Below are positions 36,463 to 45,963 of a stretch of 64,000 bases of DNA, piece by piece; position 1 is the stretch's first letter; each line of letters opens with the position of its first letter. Source of the DNA: Corynebacterium sp. Marseille-P3884 (GTDB lineage: Bacteria > Actinomycetota > Actinomycetes > Mycobacteriales > Mycobacteriaceae); contig NZ_JAGKSD010000011.1 of the NCBI RefSeq assembly GCF_017942225.1, positions 16,158 to 80,157 on the forward strand, in the 5' to 3' direction. The notes below the pieces were generated by a model that saw only the letters and a list, made by a program, of their open reading frames with translations, did not search any database and was not told the origin of the DNA. The translations under genes and the position numbers were made by a program.

Positions 36463-36497
36463 CAATCGGGCCAGCGGGTGTCCGGGTGTGCCCGATT
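36463..36497 (-). promoter_or_regulatory. Candidate FruR operator upstream of fruR
   Basis: TGTCCGGGTGTGCCCGATT (36479-36497) is the second copy of the 19-base word, and CAATCGGG (36463-36470) pairs in inverted orientation with CCCGATT (36491-36497). It lies between the fruR start and the lexA stop, so it would mediate autoregulation. The inverted repeat could instead act as the lexA terminator, but no T-run follows. Confidence 0.5.
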
Positions 36498-36515
36498 CAC
36501 CCCCGGACGGGGAGG

Positions 36516-37190
36516 TTAGAGCCGGCGGAAAACAGAGACAACCAGGCCCATGATTTCCGCATCGTCGCCCTTAATGGGGGCAAAAGCTTCGTTATGGGGC
36601 AGAAGCCACACACCGGAGGAGTCTTGGTGGAATTCCTTGACGGTCGCCTCCCCGTCGATAAGCGCGGCGACGAATTGCCCTTCTTCCGCGACGGGCTGCG
36701 TGCGGACGGCGACCCAGTCCCCGTCGAGGATGCCCGCATCGCGCATGGACTCGCCGACGACCTGGAGGAGATAGAGATCGCCGTCGCCGACGAGCTCCTC
36801 GGGCAGCGGGAAATACTCCGACACATTCTCTTCCGCCAGGATCGGGTTGCCTGCTGCTATCTGGCCGAGCACCGGAATGTAGCGCGGGGCAGCTGCATCT
36901 TCCGGCGTCGGTTCCGGCTTGCGGGTCTTGCGACCGGCGGTCTCGGGAAGGTGGCGCAGGTCGACGGCGCGCGGTTTATTCGGGTCGCGCCGCAAAAAGC
37001 CCTTCTTCTCGAGCTCCTTGAGTTGGTATGCCACCGAGGATGTCGACTGCAGACCCGCAGCATCCCCGATCTCGCGGATGCTCGGCGGGTAGCCCCGGAG
37101 CACCACCGCATCCTGGATGACCTCCAGAATGCGACGTTGGCGCTCGGTCAACGACTTCAGGTCAGGTTTCTTGTCTTCTCGTTTCGGCAT
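36516..37190 (-). CDS. lexA: SOS repressor LexA
   Basis: A 224-residue protein. The N-terminal winged helix is [51 protein letters not shown]. The self-cleavage bond is A113-G114 (GQIAAGNP), and the catalytic dyad is S148 ([10 protein letters not shown]) and K185 (ATVKEF). It is cleaved when RecA filaments form. ATG 37190 has GAGGA upstream. SOS boxes lie in the shared region with the divergent divS-like gene. Confidence 0.97.
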   Translation of the reverse strand: MPKREDKKPDLKSLTERQRRILEVIQDAVVLRGYPPSIREIGDAAGLQSTSSVAYQLKELEKKGFLRRDPNKPRAVDLRHLPETAGRKTRKPEPTPEDAAAPRYIPVLGQIAAGNPILAEENVSEYFPLPEELVGDGDLYLLQVVGESMRDAGILDGDWVAVRTQPVAEEGQFVAALIDGEATVKEFHQDSSGVWLLPHNEAFAPIKGDDAEIMGLVVSVFRRL

Positions 37191-37307
37191 TGGCTGCGTC
37201 CTCTTTCTTTCCGTGATCGTCGTTAGCGGTGTGGCGGGTGAAAACCCTCACATACTTCGACGACGCGGCCCGGCGTTCGGTTCCCTTGCCTCCTGTTTAC
37301 CACGTAT

Positions 37308-37323
37308 GAGCAAATTTGTTCGA
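37308..37323 (-). promoter_or_regulatory. SOS box near lexA
   Basis: GAGCAAATTTGTTCGA matches the corynebacterial SOS consensus TCGAACA-N2-TGTTCGA in its whole right half and several left positions. It is placed for LexA autoregulation. Confidence 0.5.
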
Positions 37324-37385
37324 AATATTTCGCGTGCGCCTAGACAAAAATTCGGAGCCTTGCTATAAATCGAACATAGAATCTA

Positions 37386-37401
37386 TCGAACATCTACTCG
37401 A
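37386..37401 (+). promoter_or_regulatory. SOS box near the divS-like gene
   Basis: TCGAACATCTACTCGA matches 12 of 14 defined positions of the SOS consensus. An additional TCGAACA half-site lies at 37370-37376, and another TCGAAC begins at 37398. Clustered half-sites suggest cooperative LexA control of the divergent gene starting at 37469. Confidence 0.6.
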
Positions 37402-37468
37402 ACGGTGTGGCGGCCGTGGTTCAACGGGGCCATAGAATCGCAACCACACAACAAGAAAGGGAACGACA

Positions 37469-37840
37469 ATGACCATCTCCATCGCACGCACTAACAGCAC
37501 TGATTCTTTCTCTATGGCAACGCCGCAACGCGTTCAGCCGGCGGATGTCTGGGACCTGGATCGCCGCCGATCCGGCAATGCCGCGCCGGTGCATGTTCGA
37601 ACGTTGGAATCATCGAATCGAAAATACGGTCCTATCCCGGACGGTCACTCCGGCAGGGATGAGGGCGGCGCCGATAGTTTCGAAACTCGCCGCGAGAAGA
37701 CCGGGGCGGCGCTCATGGGTGCGCTCTTCGGTTTGGCCCTGATTGTCGGATCGGCTTTCGGCGGAGCGTTCTCCGGCGGGGATGCCGGCTTCGTCCCGCA
37801 GGATGCGGGCAACCAGATTGCGGCTGTCTCGCAGCGCTAG
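37469..37840 (+). CDS. divS: Small membrane protein divergent from lexA (DivS-like SOS division inhibitor)
   Basis: A 123-residue protein: a hydrophilic Arg/Ser-rich N-terminal 75 residues, one transmembrane helix (about 81-102, ALMGALFGLALIVGSAFGGAF) and a short external tail. In C. glutamicum the gene between lexA and nrdR, divergent from lexA, is divS, an SOS-induced suppressor of cell division. Position, size, one-helix layout and the SOS boxes agree. The name is inferred from context, since sequence conservation is weak. GAAAGGG lies 10 nt before ATG 37469. Confidence 0.65.
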   Translation: MTISIARTNSTDSFSMATPQRVQPADVWDLDRRRSGNAAPVHVRTLESSNRKYGPIPDGHSGRDEGGADSFETRREKTGAALMGALFGLALIVGSAFGGAFSGGDAGFVPQDAGNQIAAVSQR

Positions 37841-37912
37841 CAAGCAGGGGGGCCCGTTCGGCCGGGCCGGGGGCGAAAATATGGCCACAGCGAACGGGTA
37901 AGATGCAGTGTC

Positions 37913-38377
37913 GTGCACTGCCCTTTTTGTCAGAACGATAGCTCCCGCGTCTCAGACTCGCGTCTCGTGGACGGCGGAGCAGCCATCCGCCGCCGTCGCG
38001 AATGCACGGAGTGCGGGGGACGTTTCACCACCATGGAAAAAGCGGTGTTGACGGTGGTGAAGCGCAACGGGGTCAGCGAGCCCTTTGACCGCGACAAGCT
38101 CATCGTCGGCGTGCGCCGCGCGTGCCAAGGTCGCGACGTGTCCGATGACTCGCTGAAGCGCCTCGCGCAGGAAGTCGAAGAGATCGTGCGCAGCCACGGC
38201 AGCTCCCAGATCCCGTCGAATGAAATCGGTCTTGCGATCTTGGAGCCGCTGCGTGCGCTGGATGAGGTCGCGTACCTGCGTTTCGCGTCCGTGTACAAGT
38301 CCTTCGAAAGCGCCGACGACTTCGAATCGGAGATCCGTCTCATGCGTCGCAAGGATCGCGGGATGGACGAGCTCTAG
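37913..38377 (+). CDS. nrdR: Transcriptional repressor NrdR
   Basis: A 154-residue protein. The zinc ribbon [40 protein letters not shown] is followed by an ATP-cone domain ([27 protein letters not shown]). It represses ribonucleotide reductase genes according to ATP/dATP. TAAGAT ends 8 nt before GTG 37913, so it is probably leaderless. The lexA-divS-nrdR order is conserved in corynebacteria. Confidence 0.96.
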   Translation: MHCPFCQNDSSRVSDSRLVDGGAAIRRRRECTECGGRFTTMEKAVLTVVKRNGVSEPFDRDKLIVGVRRACQGRDVSDDSLKRLAQEVEEIVRSHGSSQIPSNEIGLAILEPLRALDEVAYLRFASVYKSFESADDFESEIRLMRRKDRGMDEL

Positions 38378-38413
38378 CGAACGGCCCGGGATGATCCACT
38401 TTCTGAGGCGTGG

Positions 38414-41400
38414 CTAGAGCTTGTCGATCATCTTCTCGATGCGCCGCGGACTCACCGGCTTCGCAGTACCCAGACGCTGGGCGAACAGGCTCACGCGCAG
38501 CTCTTGGATTCGCCAATTGATGTCTTTGACTGCCCGGGATTTCGCGCGGTTAGCGGGCAGGCGTTGGAGCTTGGCATCGCGGTATGCCTTGACGTCATCG
38601 ATAACGGATTGGCGGTCGGCATCGCGGTCGGGGTCGAGGTTCATGTCGTCGAGACGCGCTTGGATCGCCGACATATAGCGCGGCAGGTGCTGGAGATTCT
38701 CGGTGCCGTGAATCGTGATCGCGTTCTTCGGCAGCAGGAAGCGCATTTGCTGCTTAATGTCGTCGATGGCGGGGCCGTCCCAATTGTCGATTTCGGCGGC
38801 GATGTTGACGTATTCGACAATTCCGCCGGCGAGTGCGACGACGGAGCGGCGAACGGCACCAGGAACCTGGGGTTTGACCGCGCCCAGCAGTGTCTTGAAC
38901 TCGTCGGGAGTGCGCACGGGGCCGCCATTTTTCATCATGAGGTCGCGGATTGCGGCCACGCGCGCATCCTCGACGAGTCCAGCGGCACCACCGTGGGGAT
39001 ACTTATCGACGGCCACACGCTGCCGCAACGGCAACCCCTTCGTCATGTGGGAAACGTTGACGGGGATCTGGCGCATCAGCATAGTTAGCGTGGCCGTCAT
39101 CATGGAGGCGTCGGCGGCAGCCTTGGTGGGGAAGACCTTGACGCGAACGCCGTCGGCAGTCGCTTCCAGGGCGGGATACGCATCGACGTCGTTGCCTTCG
39201 ATCGTCGTAGTGACGGTTTCAGGCACGTCGCCGAGGGTATCGGCAGTCCAGTCTTTGGCGGAGTCGGATTCCGCTTTCTTCGTCGCCTTGGCCACAGAAG
39301 ACGTAATGTGGCCAGCCTGGCGGTTTTTGAGAGCGCTGAGGCTCTTGTCGTGATCGATGATCTTGCCGCGGCGGTCGACGGCGGCGAAGGTCATCGTGAG
39401 GTGCGCCGGTAGCGCATTGGGGCGGAAGTCGGACCCGTTGATGCCGTGGCCGCCGAGAGATTGCAAAACGTCGGCGAGTTGTTCGGTGATGGGAGCTTCG
39501 AACGGGACGAGCTTGCCCATCGCCCGGTCGGCGAATTCCGGGGCCGGGACAACCGTTTTGCGCAGCGCTTTCGGAAGAGAACGGATGAGTTCGGTGACCA
39601 GTTCCTCGCGTAGTCCGGGCACGAGCCAGTCGAAACCGGTGTCTTCGAGTCCCGCGAGGAGAGGAACGGGGACGAGCACCGTCACACCGTCGAAGGGGTC
39701 GCCGGGCTCGAATTTGTACTGGAGGTCGTAGTCGATGGAGCCGTGGCGCCAAGTGTCGGGGAAGGCGGTGTCGCCGGCGTCGGGGGAGGCGTCGTTAAGC
39801 AATGCCTCGGGGTCGAAGTCGAGGAAAGACGCGTCGTGCTGGCGCTTCTTCTTCCACCATGCGTCGAAGTGACGGCCGGTCCCGATGTCGTCGGGGATGC
39901 GCTGGTCGTAGAAGTCGAACAGGGTGTCTTCGTCGACGACGATGCCGCGGCGGCGCACCTTTTCCTCGACGGCAGCGGCTTCTTCGAGCAGAGCCGCGTT
40001 GTGCTTCAAGAATTTATGGTGAGCATTCCACTCGCCGTCGATAAGCGCGTGGCGGATGAACAGGTCGCGGGCAGCCTCCATGTCGACGCGGTGGTACGGA
40101 ACCAGGCGGTCAGCGACGACGGTGACTCCGTAGAGCATCGACTTCTGGTGCACCATCGGCGCGGCGCGCTTTTGCGACCACACCGGTTCGGAATAGGAGT
40201 GCTTGAGAAGGTCGCGGGCGATCTTTTCCACCCACGACGGGTCGATCGCGGCGACATCGCGCGCCCAGAGGCGCGACGTCTCGACGAGCTCGGCCGCCAT
40301 CACGAATTCCGGCGGTTTCTTCGCCAGCGCGGAACCCGGGAAAACCATGAAGCGGGTCCCGCGGGCGCCCTTGAATTCCTTGGAGTTTCCGTCGCGAGCA
40401 CCGATATTGGACAGCAGCCCGGTAAGTAGCGACTGATGGATCGCGTTGGTGTCGCGGTCGGCAGCATCGACGGCAGACGACACATTCTTCCACCCGAGCT
40501 GCGCTTCAGCGTCGCGGAGCTGGCGCACAAGGTCGAACCACTCGCGGATTCGCATGTAGTGGAGGAATTCCTTCTTCATGCGTTTGCGGAAAGCATTGCC
40601 GGACAGTTCGTCGCGCGAGTCCTTGATGTAGTCCCAGAGATTCAAAGACGCGAGGAAGTCGGAGGTCGTGTCCTTGAAGCGGGCGTGCGCCTGGTCAGCC
40701 TGCGCCTGGTATTCCAGGGGGCGTTCGCGGACGTCCTGAATGGTCATGGCGGCGACGATGATGGTCACGTCGCGGAGCACACCGAGCCGGTCGGCTTCGA
40801 CGAGCATGCGCGCCATGCGCGGGTCGACGGGAATGCGTGCGATATCGCGGCCGACACCGGTCAGCGCAGGTTCAGCGTGGTCGCGCGAGTCTTTGATGGC
40901 GCCCAGCTCCTTCAGGAGCAGGAGACCGTCGCGGACTGCTTTCGGTTCGGGCGGCTGCACGAAGGGGAATTCGGAGATATCGCCGAGCCGCAGATTGATC
41001 ATCTGGAGGATGACGCTGGCCAGGTTAGTGCGCAGGATTTCCGGGTCAGTGAATTCGGGGCGCGCGTTGAAATTGTCTTCGGAGTAGAGGCGGATGGCGA
41101 TGCCGTCGGCGGTGCGGCCCGAGCGGCCGGAACGCTGATTGGCGCTGGCCTGCGAGATCTCCTCGATGGGGAGACGCTGGACCTTGGTGCGGGTGGAGTA
41201 GCGCGAGATGCGCGCAAGGCCGGTGTCCACGACATAGTGGATGCCCGGCACGGTCAGCGATGTCTCTGCGATATTGGTGGCCAACACGATGCGGCGGCCG
41301 GAGTGCGGTGAGAACACGCGGTGCTGCTCGGCATTGGACAGGCGGCCGAACAGGGGAGTGACTTCGACGCCGCGCCAGTGCTGTTTCTCGATGACTTCCA

Positions 41401-42331
41401 TCGCGTCGCGGATATCGCGCTCGGAGGCGAAGAAGCACAGGATGTCGCCGTCGCCTTCGCGCATGAGTTCTTTCAGCGCGTCGATAAGCCCGTCGAGCAT
41501 GTCGATGTCGACGACCTTAGTGCTTCCGTCCTTGGCGACCACTTCCGTCTCCAGCGGCCGATAGCGGATTTCCACTGGGTAGGTGCGCCCGGAGACTTCG
41601 ATGATGGGCGCGGGTTCGCCGGAAGCGTCAGCGAAGTGCGCGGCGAAGCGCTCGGGGTCGATGGTCGCGGAGGTGATGATCACTTTCAGGTCGGGCCGCG
41701 CAGGCAGCAGGCGTTTGAGGTAGCCGAGGAGGAAGTCGATATTGAGCGACCGCTCGTGGGCCTCGTCGATGATGATCGTGTCGTAGGCGTTCAGGAACCG
41801 GTCGCGCTGCATTTCGGCGAGGAGAATGCCGTCGGTCATGAGTTTGACGGCGGTGGTGTCGGTAACGCGGTCGTCGAAGCGGATGGCGTAGCCGACGGTC
41901 TCGCCGATGTCTTGGCCGAGTTCGTGGGCGATGCGTTCGGCAACGGTGCGCGCGGCGATACGGCGCGGCTGGGTGTGGCCGATCAGGCCGCGGCGTCCGC
42001 GCCCGAGCTCGAGGAGCATCTTTGGGATCTGCGTGGTCTTGCCGGAGCCGGTCTCACCAGCGATGACGACGACCTGGTTGTCTCGGATGAGCTCCATGAT
42101 GTCGTCGCGCCGCGCGGAGACAGGGAGGGATTCGGGGTACTCGATCGCGGGCACATGCTTATCGACGTCCGCTACTTTCCCCGCCTCTGCATCCATGTCA
42201 GCGCTGATCTGGCCAAGCGCGTGCGGAGAACGTGCCTTTTTCAGGCGCCGCTTGAAACGCCGGACGCTGGCGATGGGCAGCTCGTCGAGGCGGCGGTAGA
42301 GCTCGTCGCGGGTGAGTTCAGGGTTCGTCAT
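38414..42331 (-). CDS. hrpA: ATP-dependent RNA helicase HrpA
   Basis: A DEAH-box helicase of 1305 residues. Motifs are I GETGSGKTTQIPK, II DEAH (IIIDEAHERSLNIDFLLGYLK), III SAT (ITSATIDPERF) and VI QRSGRSGR, followed by HA2/OB-fold and the large C-terminal DUF3418-type region. HrpA rescues collided ribosomes or processes mRNA in proteobacteria. ATG 42331 is preferred over TTG 42337, two codons upstream. It is convergent with nrdR. Three exact copies of the recurrent 11-mer and one near-match (ACTTATCGACG, 39001) lie within it. Confidence 0.96.
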   Translation of the reverse strand: MTNPELTRDELYRRLDELPIASVRRFKRRLKKARSPHALGQISADMDAEAGKVADVDKHVPAIEYPESLPVSARRDDIMELIRDNQVVVIAGETGSGKTTQIPKMLLELGRGRRGLIGHTQPRRIAARTVAERIAHELGQDIGETVGYAIRFDDRVTDTTAVKLMTDGILLAEMQRDRFLNAYDTIIIDEAHERSLNIDFLLGYLKRLLPARPDLKVIITSATIDPERFAAHFADASGEPAPIIEVSGRTYPVEIRYRPLETEVVAKDGSTKVVDIDMLDGLIDALKELMREGDGDILCFFASERDIRDAMEVIEKQHWRGVEVTPLFGRLSNAEQHRVFSPHSGRRIVLATNIAETSLTVPGIHYVVDTGLARISRYSTRTKVQRLPIEEISQASANQRSGRSGRTADGIAIRLYSEDNFNARPEFTDPEILRTNLASVILQMINLRLGDISEFPFVQPPEPKAVRDGLLLLKELGAIKDSRDHAEPALTGVGRDIARIPVDPRMARMLVEADRLGVLRDVTIIVAAMTIQDVRERPLEYQAQADQAHARFKDTTSDFLASLNLWDYIKDSRDELSGNAFRKRMKKEFLHYMRIREWFDLVRQLRDAEAQLGWKNVSSAVDAADRDTNAIHQSLLTGLLSNIGARDGNSKEFKGARGTRFMVFPGSALAKKPPEFVMAAELVETSRLWARDVAAIDPSWVEKIARDLLKHSYSEPVWSQKRAAPMVHQKSMLYGVTVVADRLVPYHRVDMEAARDLFIRHALIDGEWNAHHKFLKHNAALLEEAAAVEEKVRRRGIVVDEDTLFDFYDQRIPDDIGTGRHFDAWWKKKRQHDASFLDFDPEALLNDASPDAGDTAFPDTWRHGSIDYDLQYKFEPGDPFDGVTVLVPVPLLAGLEDTGFDWLVPGLREELVTELIRSLPKALRKTVVPAPEFADRAMGKLVPFEAPITEQLADVLQSLGGHGINGSDFRPNALPAHLTMTFAAVDRRGKIIDHDKSLSALKNRQAGHITSSVAKATKKAESDSAKDWTADTLGDVPETVTTTIEGNDVDAYPALEATADGVRVKVFPTKAAADASMMTATLTMLMRQIPVNVSHMTKGLPLRQRVAVDKYPHGGAAGLVEDARVAAIRDLMMKNGGPVRTPDEFKTLLGAVKPQVPGAVRRSVVALAGGIVEYVNIAAEIDNWDGPAIDDIKQQMRFLLPKNAITIHGTENLQHLPRYMSAIQARLDDMNLDPDRDADRQSVIDDVKAYRDAKLQRLPANRAKSRAVKDINWRIQELRVSLFAQRLGTAKPVSPRRIEKMIDKL

Positions 42332-42378
42332 AGTCAACGCGCGAGTCTACCCGCGTGCGAGCAGCCGTCGTGCGGTGG

Positions 42379-43320
42379 CTATGCGCGCTTATCGACGGTC
42401 GCGTGGAACGCTTCCGCAATCAGCTCCCCGAGGGCAGTGAATTCCTCGGTGCGCGTGGACGATGAGCGGTGCACGAGTCCGATGTCGCGTGAGGCGGTGA
42501 CATCGTCGGCGAAGTGCGCGACAGCGACGTTGGGGCGCGCGCATTCGACGGGGACGGCGGAGACAGGGAGCAGCGTGGCACCGTAGCCGGCGGCGACGAG
42601 CTGGATGATGGTGGTCAGTGAGGACGCACGGGTGACGGATTCGGTCATTCCGGCTACGTCGAGGTTGGCGGTGCGGCACAGGTCCATGATCTGGTCACGC
42701 AGGCAGTGGCCGTCGTCCATGAGGAGCATGTCGAGAGCGTCGAGTTCGGCGAGTGCGACGTCGCTGCGGCCGGCGAGGCCGTTGGTTTCGTTCACGGCGA
42801 TGGCGAAGTCCTCGGTGTAGAGGGGAATTTCGTCGAGGCCGGTCGTGCCGGAGGGAAAGGCGATGAGTGCGGCGTCGAGCTGGCCGTTGCGCAGTTGCTC
42901 CATGAGCGCCGGGGTCGTCTCCTCGACGACTTTCGGTTCAAGGTCCGGGTAGCGCTCTTGGGCGAGGCGCAGAAATTCTGGCAGTAGGTACGGCGCGATG
43001 GTGGGAATGATGCCGAGCGTGAGTTGCCCGTTGAGAATGCCTTGGGCGCCGCGGGAGTGCTGCACGAAGGATTCGGCGGCTTCGAGCGTGGCTTGGGCGT
43101 AGGGGAGGAGGCGTTCGCCGACGGGGGTGACGATGACTTTGCGCGTCGAGCGCTCGATGAGCTGGATTCCCAAGCCGGATTCCAAGGCGACGAGTGCCTG
43201 GGACAGGGATGGCTGGGAGATCTGCAGATGGCTGGCCGCGGTGCCGAAGTGCCGGTGTTCGGCAATGGTCACGAAGGTGCGGATTTGAGCCAGCGTCGGG
43301 CGGTACTCCTTATTACTCAT
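42379..43320 (-). CDS. oxyR: LysR-family peroxide sensor OxyR
   Basis: A 313-residue protein. The N-terminal LysR helix-turn-helix is PTLAQIRTFVTIAEHRHFGTAASHLQISQPSLSQALVALES. The regulatory domain contains two cysteines 9 residues apart in DDGHCLRDQIMDLCRTAN (about residues 205 and 214), matching the redox pair C199/C208 of E. coli OxyR. It controls katA, dps and related genes in corynebacteria. Its C-terminus overlaps a GCTTATCGACG word in the VDK frame. hrpA lies downstream on the same strand, 47 bases away. Confidence 0.93.
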   Translation of the reverse strand: MSNKEYRPTLAQIRTFVTIAEHRHFGTAASHLQISQPSLSQALVALESGLGIQLIERSTRKVIVTPVGERLLPYAQATLEAAESFVQHSRGAQGILNGQLTLGIIPTIAPYLLPEFLRLAQERYPDLEPKVVEETTPALMEQLRNGQLDAALIAFPSGTTGLDEIPLYTEDFAIAVNETNGLAGRSDVALAELDALDMLLMDDGHCLRDQIMDLCRTANLDVAGMTESVTRASSLTTIIQLVAAGYGATLLPVSAVPVECARPNVAVAHFADDVTASRDIGLVHRSSSTRTEEFTALGELIAEAFHATVDKRA

Positions 43321-43374
43321 ATCTTCAAAAACTACAAGGATTAATAGGTTGGTGCGGGAAAATAGCAGAAATAC

Positions 43375-45945
43375 TTAATGGCGCATTTCAAGAGAGCTCA
43401 GGCGGACTTCGCCGGCGGCATCGGAAGCATCAAGGTCAACGGTGCCGTGCAATTGGAAAGAATTGTCGCCTTCAGGGTCTTTGACGATCTGAGTGACAGT
43501 CCAGCTGCGGGAGTCCGTGTCGGCAAGCACGAAGTACTCGGGTCCGCGGGCATCGGCGTCCAAGTCGACGTCATCGTAGTCGTCGAAATAATCGTCCATG
43601 AGTGCAGGCCAGTCGGGCTGGTCGGCCAGCTCCATGTAGTCGAGCATGTCGGCGAGCTCTTTTTCCTTCTCGAAGGCGAAGAGCTCGACCATGCGGAAGA
43701 AATAATTGCGCACCATGATGGTGAAGGCGCGGCGATTGGCAGTCAGAGCGGTCGGATCTTCCACGCCGAAGGCCAGTTCGCGTTCCAGATCGTCGCGGCT
43801 GATGGGGGTGTTCTCGTCGGCCATGTGGGCCCATTCGTCGATAAGCGATGAATCGACCTGGCGGATGAGCTCGCCGAGCCACACGATGATGTCGTCGAGA
43901 CGCTCTGTCATGTACGCGTCGGGGATGGAATGCGACAGTGTGCGCCATGCGTCGGTGAGGTAGCGCAGGACGACGCCTTCGCTGCGCGCGAGACCGTATG
44001 TGGCGATGACATCGGAGAATGTCATCGCGTGCTCGATCATGTCGCGCACGACCGATTTGGGGGAGAGGTCGAATTCCTTCGCCCACGGATTGCCTTGCAC
44101 GAAGGTCTCGTAGGCGTCCTCGAGCTCGTCGCGCAGCGGCTGCGGGTAGGTGACGTCCTCGATGAGCGCCATGCGTTCGGTGTAGTCGACGCCGTCGGCC
44201 TTGAGTGCGGCGATTTCCTCGCCGCGCGCCGCGGATTGCTGGGCTTGGAGGAGCTGGCGCGGATCGTCGAGAATCGCCTCGAATGTGGAGATGACGTCCA
44301 AGTCGTAGGTTTCCGAGGCTGGGTCGAGCAACGTCAAAAACGCGAGCGCGAACGGCGACAGTGGCTGGTTGAGCGCGAAGTCCCGGTCGAGCTCCGCAGT
44401 CAGCGTGTACGGGCGGAACGCGGGAGAATCCGGGGTGCGCTCGACGACCTCGGCGGCGATGAGCCCGCGGAAGAGATCGACGGCGGTGAGAATGTCGCGG
44501 TTCTGTTTGGCGCGGGTGTCGTGGTTGTCGCGCAGCAAGTGCTTCATGTGCTCGTAACCGTCGCCGGGACGTGCGACGACGTTGAGCAGCATCGAGTTCG
44601 ACACAGTGAATTGGCTGGTCAGCTCCTCCGGCTCAGCTTCGGTGAGCCGGTTGAACGTCTTCTCCGACCACGAGACTTCGCCGTCGCGCGGGGCCTTCTT
44701 GCGGATCTTCTTCAGTTTCTTCGGGTCGTCGCCGGCCTTGCGGCGGAGTTTCACGTTCTCGATTTCGTGCTCGGGCGCTTCGACGACGACGGTGCCTTCC
44801 GTGTCGTAACCGGCGCGGCCCGCGCGTCCGGCGATCTGGTGGAATTCGCGGGATTTCACGATGCGCTGCTTCGTCCCATCGAATTTCGCCAGCCCGGTCA
44901 TGAGCACGGTACGGATCGGCACGTTGATGCCCACGCCGAGCGTGTCCGTTCCGCAAATGACCTTCAAATGGCCCGCCTGGGCGAGACGCTCGACGAGACG
45001 GCGGTACTTCGGCAGCATGCCCGCGTGGTGGATACCGATACCGCGGCGCAGCAGCTTCGACAGGGTCTTGCCGAAGGTGGTGGTGAAGCGGAAATCGCCG
45101 ATGGCGTCGCGGATCGCTTCTTTTTTCTCGGGCGTAATGATGGACATCGACGTGAGCGCCTGCGCGCGCTCGGTCGCCTCACGCTGGGAGAAATGCACGA
45201 CGTAGACGGGCGCCTTACCGTCGGAAAGCAGCTCTTCAATGGTGTCGTGGACGGGCGTGAACACATAGTGGAAGTCCAGCGGCACGGGGCGCTCGGAGCC
45301 GCCGACATAAGTAGTTGTGCGGCCCGTGCGGCGGGTCAGGTCGTCTTCGAGCCACTTCGTGTCGCCCAAGGTCGCGGACATGAGCAAGAACTGCGCCTTC
45401 GGCAACTCCAGCAGCGGCACCTGCCACGCCCAGCCACGGTCGGGCTCGGAGTAGTAGTGGAACTCGTCCATCACGACTTGGCGGATGTCGGATTTAGCGC
45501 CCTCGCGCAGCGCGATATTGGCCACGATCTCAGCAGTAGCCGCAATGATCGGGGCATCGCCGTTGACGGTGGCGTCGCCGGTCATCATGCCGACATTCTC
45601 CGGGCCGAAAATCTCGCACAGGGAGAAGAATTTCTCGCTCACCAACGCCTTGATCGGCGCGGTGTAGAAAGACCGCTGGCCGCGCGCCATGGCGATGAAG
45701 TGCGCAGCGTTAGCCACCATCGACTTACCGGACCCAGTGGGCGTGGCCAAGATGACATTGTCACCGGACAACAGAGCCAGCGACGCTTCCTCCTGTGCCG
45801 GATACAGCGAGATCCCGCGCGAGGAGGTCCAGGAGGTGAAAGAGTCCCAGACTGCGTCGTCGATAAGCGTGCTCGGGACGTTCTCGAGATCCGCAATGGA
45901 ATCTCCGAGCGTCGGTGCTGAGGCGTTGGAAGTCACCTCACCCAC
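43375..45945 (-). CDS. DEAD/DEAH-box RNA helicase with DUF3516 C-terminus
   Basis: An 856-residue superfamily 2 helicase. Motif I is ATPTGSGKSMVANAAHF (about residue 66), motif II region VVMDEFHYYSEPDRGWAW, motif III LLMSATLGDTKWLEDDL, and motif VI HQIAGRAGRAGYDTEG. The actinobacterial DUF3516 region follows, to the end. It is related to Ski2/Mtr4-type RNA helicases and probably acts in RNA turnover. The GTG start 45945 is tentative, and GTG codons 9 bases further in are possible. Confidence 0.9.
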   Translation of the reverse strand: MGEVTSNASAPTLGDSIADLENVPSTLIDDAVWDSFTSWTSSRGISLYPAQEEASLALLSGDNVILATPTGSGKSMVANAAHFIAMARGQRSFYTAPIKALVSEKFFSLCEIFGPENVGMMTGDATVNGDAPIIAATAEIVANIALREGAKSDIRQVVMDEFHYYSEPDRGWAWQVPLLELPKAQFLLMSATLGDTKWLEDDLTRRTGRTTTYVGGSERPVPLDFHYVFTPVHDTIEELLSDGKAPVYVVHFSQREATERAQALTSMSIITPEKKEAIRDAIGDFRFTTTFGKTLSKLLRRGIGIHHAGMLPKYRRLVERLAQAGHLKVICGTDTLGVGINVPIRTVLMTGLAKFDGTKQRIVKSREFHQIAGRAGRAGYDTEGTVVVEAPEHEIENVKLRRKAGDDPKKLKKIRKKAPRDGEVSWSEKTFNRLTEAEPEELTSQFTVSNSMLLNVVARPGDGYEHMKHLLRDNHDTRAKQNRDILTAVDLFRGLIAAEVVERTPDSPAFRPYTLTAELDRDFALNQPLSPFALAFLTLLDPASETYDLDVISTFEAILDDPRQLLQAQQSAARGEEIAALKADGVDYTERMALIEDVTYPQPLRDELEDAYETFVQGNPWAKEFDLSPKSVVRDMIEHAMTFSDVIATYGLARSEGVVLRYLTDAWRTLSHSIPDAYMTERLDDIIVWLGELIRQVDSSLIDEWAHMADENTPISRDDLERELAFGVEDPTALTANRRAFTIMVRNYFFRMVELFAFEKEKELADMLDYMELADQPDWPALMDDYFDDYDDVDLDADARGPEYFVLADTDSRSWTVTQIVKDPEGDNSFQLHGTVDLDASDAAGEVRLSSLEMRH

Positions 45946-45963
45946 GGTACTAAAGGCGCGCGG

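Noticed and set aside
36463..36497. Inverted repeat AATCGGG...CCCGATT as a lexA terminator
   Set aside because: The 20-base spacer and missing T-run make a poor terminator, and part of it recurs at the fruK promoter, so a regulatory site is favoured.
39001..39011. ACTTATCGACG and other near-matches (for example GCTTATCGGCG at 29901, GCTTATCGAGA at 31213)
   Set aside because: Excluded from the motif count, which uses only exact 11-mers. Their rarity beside 26 exact copies supports selection on the exact word.
41321..42586. A 421-codon open frame antisense to hrpA and oxyR
   Set aside because: It spans two well-supported genes and has no family match.
43930..45921. A 663-codon open frame antisense to the DUF3516 helicase
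   Set aside because: Shadow of a real gene with complete helicase motifs; composition is atypical for a protein.
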